Below, piece after piece: positions 58,269 to 64,000 of a DNA stretch of 64,000 nt. A program made the position numbers and the translations under genes. Below the pieces are notes generated by a model. The model worked only from the letters and a program-made list of their open reading frames with translations. It was not told the DNA's origin and did no database searches. Position 1 is the first letter of the stretch. Every line of letters begins with the position of its first letter. The DNA is from Typhlomys cinereus (Eukaryota > Chordata > Mammalia > Rodentia > Platacanthomyidae), in NCBI GenBank assembly GCA_023101885.1, contig JALPQD010000914.1, forward strand, positions 286,698 to 350,697, written 5' to 3'.

Positions 58269-58417
58269 TGGACTTTGATTTTAATTTAATGGTTTCTTAT
58301 TGTGCCAAGATGCTTCTGTTTTGATGTTTTGTCTGGAGTATTTAATTTATTTTGACTTGATACACTCCTACAGTTAAAAAGGTTGGGATATTTAAAGAAG
58401 GACTTTTAGTTCCAGCA

Positions 58418-58422
<5 letters not shown>

Positions 58423-58450
<28 letters not shown>

Positions 58451-58472
58451 TATTCCATTGTGCGTGTATGCG

Positions 58473-58503
<31 letters not shown>

Positions 58504-58726
58504 TGTGTGTGTGTAGAACCACAGGACGAATTAGGAACCACCATGGACGCCTCCACCTCCTCCTTGTTTACTCTGCCCTGGGATTCACAGGCTCCGCCCC
58601 ACCAGGACCAGAAACACAGGCTGCCCCTGCTTCCGCCCGGCGTCTATATGTGGGGTCTAGGATCCGAACTCAGGACCTTCCACCTACAAGGCAGAGGCTT
58701 AACCCCTGAGCCACCTCTCCAGCCCC
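58423..58726 (-). mobile_element. SINE subfamily 1, reverse orientation
   Basis: Full element with (TG)n and a 15-bp target duplication, AGTTCCAGCATTTTA, at 58408-58422 and 58727-58741. Confidence 0.95.
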
Positions 58727-58932
58727 AGTTCCAGCATTTTAATAATTGAACTTTAGTGATTGACAACTTAAATTGAATTATAAAAACTTTTAATTTTGAC
58801 TTTTAGAATTAATAAAATTAAATGTTTTTATATTATAATAAGATAATTTAACACCTATGGGGACAAGGATTGAAGGTTACAGTTTAAAAGTGCTGTTTGT
58901 GTGTCAAGTTGACAAGGGGTGGAGTGTCATAG

Positions 58933-59406
58933 TGAGGCAGGATTAGAGCAGCCATGCTGGGATGGGTCGCTCAAGGTCTTTGAAGGTCTTTTGGGATTCC
59001 TGAAGGTCGTCCCCCACTTCTGTAATCACCCTGAAGGAACACCCCAGCTGAGGAACTGACTCCAATCCTCCCAGAGATGATGCCCAACTTCCCTATGAAG
59101 GGATTATGGAGATGAGCTCTCCATATCAAACAACTTGACCTCTAGCCTACAAGGGCCCAGGAGCAACTGGGTTGGGCCCCAATGGGAGCTGGACCATGAG
59201 AAAAAGCCAGTTTCCTTGGGCTTGTCTAGGTGTATAAATATGCCTGGCCCTGGCAGCCATTAGACGGCGTCCTAGCCCCTCATGGCCCTAGGAGTCCATG
59301 AGTTCCAACCTTTCTCCTTCTCTCCTCTAATATTAAACTTTACCTTAATCCTCTACACGAGTTCTGGTTTCAATCTTCGACTCTGGAACACAAAAACCCT
59401 GCATCA
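58933..59406 (+). mobile_element. solo LTR-A, internally deleted, inside the 3' LTR-M
   Basis: It starts TGAGGCAGGATTAGAGCAG and ends CCCTGCATCA. A perfect 4-bp target duplication, ATAG, lies at 58929-58932 and 59407-59410. It splits the 3' LTR-M after its first 9 bp. Confidence 0.9.
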
Positions 59407-59552
59407 ATAGTTGGGCACAGGTGTCAAGTTGACAGTTGAGGGTTAGAGCTCTGGGCACATTTGTAGGGAATTAATGGTTGAGTTAAGCCCAGAGCAGACC
59501 TGCAGGAGATTGTCTAGCTGAAGGGGAAGGCCCAGCCCATGGTGGGTGGGAC
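59407..59552 (+). mobile_element. 3' LTR-M of the MaLR provirus, middle segment
   Basis: Continues from TTGGGCACAGGTGTCAAGTT to GGTGGGTGGGAC. The next part of the LTR reappears at 61573. Confidence 0.8.
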
Positions 59553-59975
59553 TAAGGCAGGATTAGAGTAGCCATGCTGGGATGGGTCTCTCAAGTCTTT
59601 GGAATTCCTGAGGTCATCCCCCACTGTTGGAATCACCCTGAAGGAACTGACTCTCCAGAGATAAGATGGCCAACTTCCTATGAAGGGATATGGAAATGAG
59701 CTCTCTACATCAAACAACTTGACCTCTAGCCCACAGGGGCCCAGAGCACTGGGTTGGGCCCCAATGGATATTAACCAATGGGCTTGTCCAGGTGTAGAAA
59801 TATACCTGGCCCTGGCAGCCATCTTTGGCGCCCTAGCCCCTCATGGCGCACTCCAGTGCCATGAGTCTGTTTCTTGTTCTTTGCTCCTCATGGATTCCAT
59901 GCCTAGGCACCATGAGTTTTCCAGGGTGTCCTAGCCCCTCATGGCACTCCACATCTGGAGTCCATGAGTTCCAAC

Positions 59976-60541
59976 TATTGTGGCCAGATTCTGGGGTCCC
60001 AAAAAATCAGGCAAGGAGCCAATACCACTGCAATTTGCATGAGGGCTTTATTTGCAGGTTCAAACCTGGGTTCACATCCGCATGGCGGTATCAAGCCAGA
60101 AAAAGTGTGGCCCTTTGTCTGGGCGAAGTTTTTATAGCTCACTGGCAAGGGGAGGGGGCTTCCAACTTCCAACTTAGTAGTTACATGATTGGCTGACAGC
60201 CAACAGTTTTGGCGCACAGGGATTGGTTCCCCCCACCCCCGTCTATCTGTAAGCAGTTTGAATTGCAACCTGCATTAACCACAAACACCTGGGGACAGCC
60301 CATGGACCTCTAAGAAGGGGAGGACCCGGGGATGGGCAACTCCAGTGGAGCAGAATGTTTCTCAGCTAGGCACACAGGACTGCATTCCAAACTCCCAGCC
60401 TGTCTGTAGTTAGAGCTAATGGCCACTCTGACTAGATCACGTGAGCGCTCCACTGGGCCACGTAAGAGCACTAGGTACATGTGGAGAAACATACTTAAAA
60501 AGAACTACAAGAAAACCAAAACCGGGTTCTAGGTCTCCTCG
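59976..60541 (-). mobile_element. LTR-B, reverse orientation
   Basis: On the minus strand a TATA-like CTATAAAAA (60129-60137) precedes an AATAAA signal (60048-60053) by about 85 bp, and the end is TGGCCACA, as in a retroviral LTR. The sequence differs from LTR-A and LTR-M. The U3 start near 60541 is uncertain. Confidence 0.7.
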
Positions 60542-61221
60542 TGTTGCAGGAAAACGGTTTTGGCCGTTCGGAGGTTGAAGACTGAAACCAGGACATGTGT
60601 AGAGAATTAAGGTAGAGTTTATTAGTAAGGAGAAAGGTTGGAACTCACGGACTCCAGACGTGGAGTGCCATGAGGAGCTTAGGGCACCTCCATGAGAAGC
60701 AGAAATGAAACAGCTCATAGGCACTAGAGTGCTATGAGGGGCTAGGGAGCCCATGAGAAACTCACAGTGCCTAGTCATGGAACTCATGAGAAGCAAGGAG
60801 CAAGAAACAGGACTCATGGCACTGGAGTGCATGAGGGGCTAGGGAGCCCAAGAGAAGTAGGCAGCTGGAAAACGGACTCATGGCACTAAAGGGCCATGAG
60901 GGGCTAGATCGCCAAAGATGGTTGCCAGGGCTAGGTATATTTATACACCTAGACAAGCCAGGGAAACTGGCTTTTTCCCTATGGGGCCCAACCCAGTTGC
61001 TCTTGGGCCCATGTGGGCTAGAGATCAAGTTGTTTGATATGGAGAGCTCATCTCCATAATCACTTCATGGGGAAGTTGGCCATCTTACTCTGGGAGGATT
61101 AGAGTCAGCTACCTCAGCAGGAGTGTTCCTTCAGGGTGATTCCGGCAGTGGGGGATGGCCTTCAGGAATTCCAAAGACCTTGAGAGACCCATCCCAGCAT
61201 GGCTGTTGTAATCCTGCCTCA
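60542..61221 (-). mobile_element. LTR-A, reverse orientation, full length
   Basis: TGTTGCAGG at the left is the antisense LTR end; CTGCCTCA at the right is the antisense start. Antisense AGTTTATTAG marks the poly(A) region. About 680 bp. Confidence 0.88.
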
Positions 61222-61409
61222 TTCCCCCCTAAACCTATTTGAGGACTCAGACTGCTCTGGGGATTAAGGGCGATGACCGCTCTGGCTACTTCCTGCTGAG
61301 TGGGGGTGATGGAATTAAGAGCAGTCTGATGTCCTCATCTATGAAATGCTGGGATGGTCTAGAGATCTTTTGTAGATGGCTTTATTACTTCAAGGTCCAT
61401 CTGAAGAGA
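61222..61409 (-). mobile_element. 3' internal fragment of the LTR-A retrovirus with polypurine tract
   Basis: On the minus strand TTTAGGGGGGAA directly precedes the LTR start TGAGGCAGG, the layout of a gammaretrovirus-like polypurine tract. The remaining ~175 bp hold no intact protein. Confidence 0.75.
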
Positions 61410-61572
61410 CAACCTTTATTTCCTCTAATAACTCTACCTTAATCCTCTACACTGTGTTCTGGTTTCAATCTTGACTCTGGAACACAAGAACCCTACAATA
61501 TTGGGACTGTCCTGTCCCTGCCACATTTGGCCCCCCAGATGGGATGACAGAAAAGACTGTTTCTCTGCAATA

Positions 61573-61633
61573 GGACTAGGCTCTGGAAAATAAAATACTG
61601 AGAGCTGATTGAGAAGTCAGCATCCTTGTGTGG
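61573..61633 (+). mobile_element. 3' LTR-M, continuation after the LTR-A insertion, truncated
   Basis: GGACTAGGCTCTGGAAAATA and GAGAGCTGATTGAG continue the LTR-M broken at 59552. Confidence 0.75.
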
Positions 61634-62032
61634 TGGCATAGTTCAGCACAGGAGTCAACCTGACTGTTGAGGTTTTGAGCTCTGGGCACATTTGTAGAGG
61701 ATTAGTGATTGGGTTAAGCCCAGAGCAAACCTGCAGGAAATTCTCTAGCTGATGGGGGAGGGTCCAGCCCATGGTGGGTGGGACTAGGCCTGAATAGGTG
61801 CATAAAATACTGAGAGCCAGTTGAGGGAAGTTGGCATTTTTTTATACACTTGGCTAGACATAGTGGTCTGGCATATAAGGATCGTCACTCAGCCATTATG
61901 TAGAGATGGTGTGGTCTGTTCCCTCGTCCCTGGTGTTGGTGCGTGCTGTCCTGTCAATTAGAGAAATAAACCCCTTGTTCCCTAAGCCATTTGATGGTGA
62001 CTTATCAGCAACCGTGCAGGAGACCTGCAACA
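61634..62032 (+). mobile_element. LTR-M copy
   Basis: It starts TGGCATAGTTCAGCACAGGA, contains AATAAACCCCTTGTTCCC, and ends GACCTGCAACA. Confidence 0.82.
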
Positions 62033-62109
62033 CCAGGCCTTTGTCCAGTCATCTTACCACCCTGGTTCCTTCTTTTCTTTTTTTTACAACTTGATTGATT
62101 CATTGACTG

Positions 62110-62130
62110 ACGTGTGTGTATGTGTGTGTT

Positions 62131-62189
<59 letters not shown>

Positions 62190-62447
62190 CGAGGAGAGGG
62201 AGAGAGAGGCGAGAGAGAGGGCACTGTGTCTCTGTGAGGACCAAGGGTGACTTTGGGAATCATCCTTGATTGCTTTCACCTCCTTTTTGCTTTGCTCTGG
62301 GATTTTCCAGGCTCCACCCACTAGGGCTGGAAGTGCAGGCCACAGCTGTTTCTGCCTGGTGTTTTTCTGTGGAACCTGGGATCTGAACTCAGGACCTTCT
62401 GCTTGGGAGGCAGAGTCTCAAGCCCTGAGCCATCTCACCCACCCTGG
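62110..62447 (-). mobile_element. SINE subfamily 2, reverse orientation, with (TG)n and GA tail
   Basis: A (TG)n/(GA)n tail at 62110-62222 is followed by GAATCATCCTTGATTGC, CCAGGCTCCACCCACTAGGG and GAACTCAGGACCTTCTGCTT. Confidence 0.9.
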
Positions 62448-63460
62448 CTCCTTCTCTTACGCATCAGTTCCCGCGCCAGAATCGGTAGAGGTCCCCCCCT
62501 CGCTCCTTCCTCTCTGACGCTCCTCAGAGACACCTGCGCTGTCCTTCCCGCGCGCCTTCTCCCCTCCCTGGGTGCCGTGGGCTGCAGGCTAGACTCTGGT
62601 CTCCTGTCTTGGAACCCGGAGAGCCTGGAGTCACGTGCTTCTCGTGCTCACAAGCACGCCTCCAAGGAAGAGAGAAAGGAGGGGGACCCACAAAACTCAG
62701 AACTGACCTTTGCAAACACCCTGCAGTTGATTCCCTGGCCTGGTGGCTGAGTGGACCCGCAGCATTCCTCCTCTCTCTAAGTCATGCACGCCAGTCCTGC
62801 CTGCAGAGGACAGGCAGCTCCCCCTCAGCCCTGCATGGCGTTGTCTTCCCCCCCTGAAACAGAAGACCGCACATGCGCGGGCTTTGCCGCTGAAAGCAAC
62901 TCTGACTGGCAAACGCAGCATCACGCCAGGATGCCACCCCACCCAGGGGAGTCCACCGCAGGGAACCCTGAGATGCCACTCCAGCCCTTGAGACGGCCAC
63001 GGCTGAGCAGGTTGGCTGGAGGCCCGTCACCTACCGTGATGGCTTCCACGATGGCACTGGTATGCAGTTCAATCCGACGTGTCTCAGCTGGTGGCCTTGT
63101 GTACTCTCTGCTGGGCACCCTGGCCCAGCCTGCGGTCTCAGGCAGCCTGAACAGGTACCTTCCCAGCAGGTAGTTCTGGGCCCACAACCACCACAACCAC
63201 CATCCTAGTCAGAACTGGTGGGAAAGCCTCCCTCCCCTGCACCCCACCGGAACTCCCCAACTCTGAACTCATCAGAACAGAGGCTAGTGTTGATACAAAG
63301 AGATACAAAGTCAGGCTTCTAAGAGGCACGGGTGAACTGAAGGAAATTAAGAGGATTTTTTAACAAAATACCTTGAAACAATCTGCCCGCTGCTGCATGA
63401 ACAACTACTATACTGCCTGACCTGGTCAGGACTCAAGTTAGGATTCCAAGATCAAGTTGG
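62448..63460. other. unique sequence, possible weak exon-like segment on the minus strand
   Basis: A minus-strand open stretch at about 63035-63110 encodes text such as RRIELHTSAIVEAIT, and ATCACG is followed by GTAGGTGAC, a good donor match. I do not recognise the protein and cannot confirm the acceptor. Confidence 0.25.
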
Positions 63461-64000
63461 CTCACAGTTTTTGTGCAACTACATTTATTTTGTGGCATGA
63501 TAAACAGCATTGGATAGTGTTACAGTGTTGCAGCTTGCCACAGTGACCGAGACAGCAAGGAAGTGACTCTTCTAATAGCAAGCAACTGGACACAGCAGAG
63601 CACTGTTCTTGGGGAAAGGTCCGGGAGCCTCAGCCATTACCCGCCCGCTCGGGGAGACTAAATGGTGTCTGCCTCCACACACTGAGCTGCTCACCCTCGG
63701 TCTACACGGCTGCGGTCAGGTTACCTGCTGGGGTCATGAGGTCAGAGGTGCTGGTGCTGGGTAGTCCAGACGGGACCGAGGCAGTACCAGGCAGAGGGTG
63801 CTTAGCACAAAGGCCCGTCACCTGCCCCATGACAGACTGTCTCCTTCATTCAGCCATCCCCTGCTCTGGAAGGAGCCGGTTACATGTTATTACCACGTAG
63901 ACCACGGGAGCCCCAGCCCGCCATGTCTTTTACCTGCGCTCATCTATCCCTCCATTCATCTGTATTTAACTCATTCCAGAAATTTCTCCAAGTGGTTTGA
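63461..64000 (-). other. possible 3' end of an unidentified minus-strand transcript
   Basis: AATAAA lies on the minus strand at 63489-63484 (ACAAAATAAATGTAG), with unique, repeat-free sequence running to the window edge upstream of it. Open frames are short, as in a 3' UTR. No gene identity can be given. Confidence 0.25.

Larger units (their letters stand above)
55945..58932 (+). mobile_element. MaLR/ERVL-like proviral remnant: 5' LTR-M, internal region, start of 3' LTR
   Basis: The 5' LTR (55945-56355) starts TGTCATGGTCAGGCACAGG and ends GAACTACA. It is followed at about 56364 by TGGTACCCAGGAAGTGGGG, the expected leucine-type primer-binding region of ERVL/MaLR elements. The interior is AT-richer than its surroundings and has no retroviral protein motifs; the longest frame is 153 codons (57330-57791), without a recognised domain. 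The interior ends with the purine-rich AAGGGGTGGAG before TGTCATAG, the first 9 bp of the 3' LTR (58924-58932). It is interrupted by an LTR-A at 56573-57261 and SINEs at 57999-58268 and 58423-58726. It is a long-dead copy. Confidence 0.8.
59553..61572 (+). mobile_element. composite LTR-A insertion with nested elements, 4-bp target duplication
   Basis: It is flanked by GGAC at 59549-59552 and 61573-61576. A forward LTR-A is split: its 5' part (59553-59975, mutated start TAAGGCAGG) and 3' part (61410-61572, ending CTCTGCAATA) enclose a 1.4-kb insertion on the opposite strand, which contains an antisense internal fragment, LTR-A and LTR-B. CAAC occurs on both sides of the inner insertion (59972-59975 and 61410-61413). 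Confidence 0.78.

Overview
This is a stretch of mammalian nuclear DNA, most probably from a rodent. It holds one recognisable protein gene, no bacterial-type operons, and dense simple-sequence and interspersed repeats. Four things point to a rodent: abundant tRNA-derived SINEs of B2-superfamily type with a CA-rich tail; old B1, B4 and B3-like relics; ERVL/MaLR-like LTRs; and the rodent-type alternative 'insert' exon in CRYAA. The young SINE is not the murid B2 I know, so a non-murid myodont (for example a jerboa or mole-rat relative) is a guess, not a demonstrated identification. Base composition is GC-rich outside the repeats, and I saw no LINE-1.

The only gene I can support with confidence is CRYAA (alphaA-crystallin) on the minus strand, about 36,950 to 33,165. 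All three constitutive exons are intact (63 + 41 + 69 codons, 173 residues). The 69-nt alternative exon that makes alphaA-ins is also intact, with a GC-AG donor. A TATA box, a Maf-type element, an alphaA-CRYBP1-like element and a poly(A) signal all sit at sensible distances. The protein is unusually divergent for this slowly evolving lens chaperone. Intron 1 carries a 250-bp polypyrimidine tract, and intron 2 carries a 48-bp minisatellite that abuts the exon 2 donor. A segment about 7.3-7.5 kb upstream (44,275-44,480) is a candidate distal lens enhancer.

Layout. 1-33 kb is downstream of CRYAA: GC-rich unique DNA broken by GA, CA and TG arrays, a 1.4-kb GAAT/GAGT-type array (15.8-17.2 kb), a 1.2-kb strand-asymmetric C-rich minisatellite (21.1-22.3 kb), several 23-48 bp minisatellites, and SINE and LTR copies. 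33-37 kb is CRYAA. 37-55 kb is upstream: SINEs (including a young SINE nested in an older one), a 630-bp CAT array, an ACAT array, LTRs and a few regulatory-looking motifs. 55.9-62.0 kb is a nested retroelement block: a MaLR/ERVL-like provirus remnant (LTR, leucine-type primer site, non-coding interior, polypurine tract, start of the 3' LTR) invaded by a second LTR family that makes 4-bp target duplications and by two young SINEs. 62.4-64 kb is unique sequence, possibly containing the 3' end of another minus-strand transcript.

Most long open frames here run through tandem repeats without stop codons and are not genes. I did not find a new multi-gene biological system. The most interesting biology is the fast-evolving CRYAA with its intact insert exon and the repeats built into its introns.
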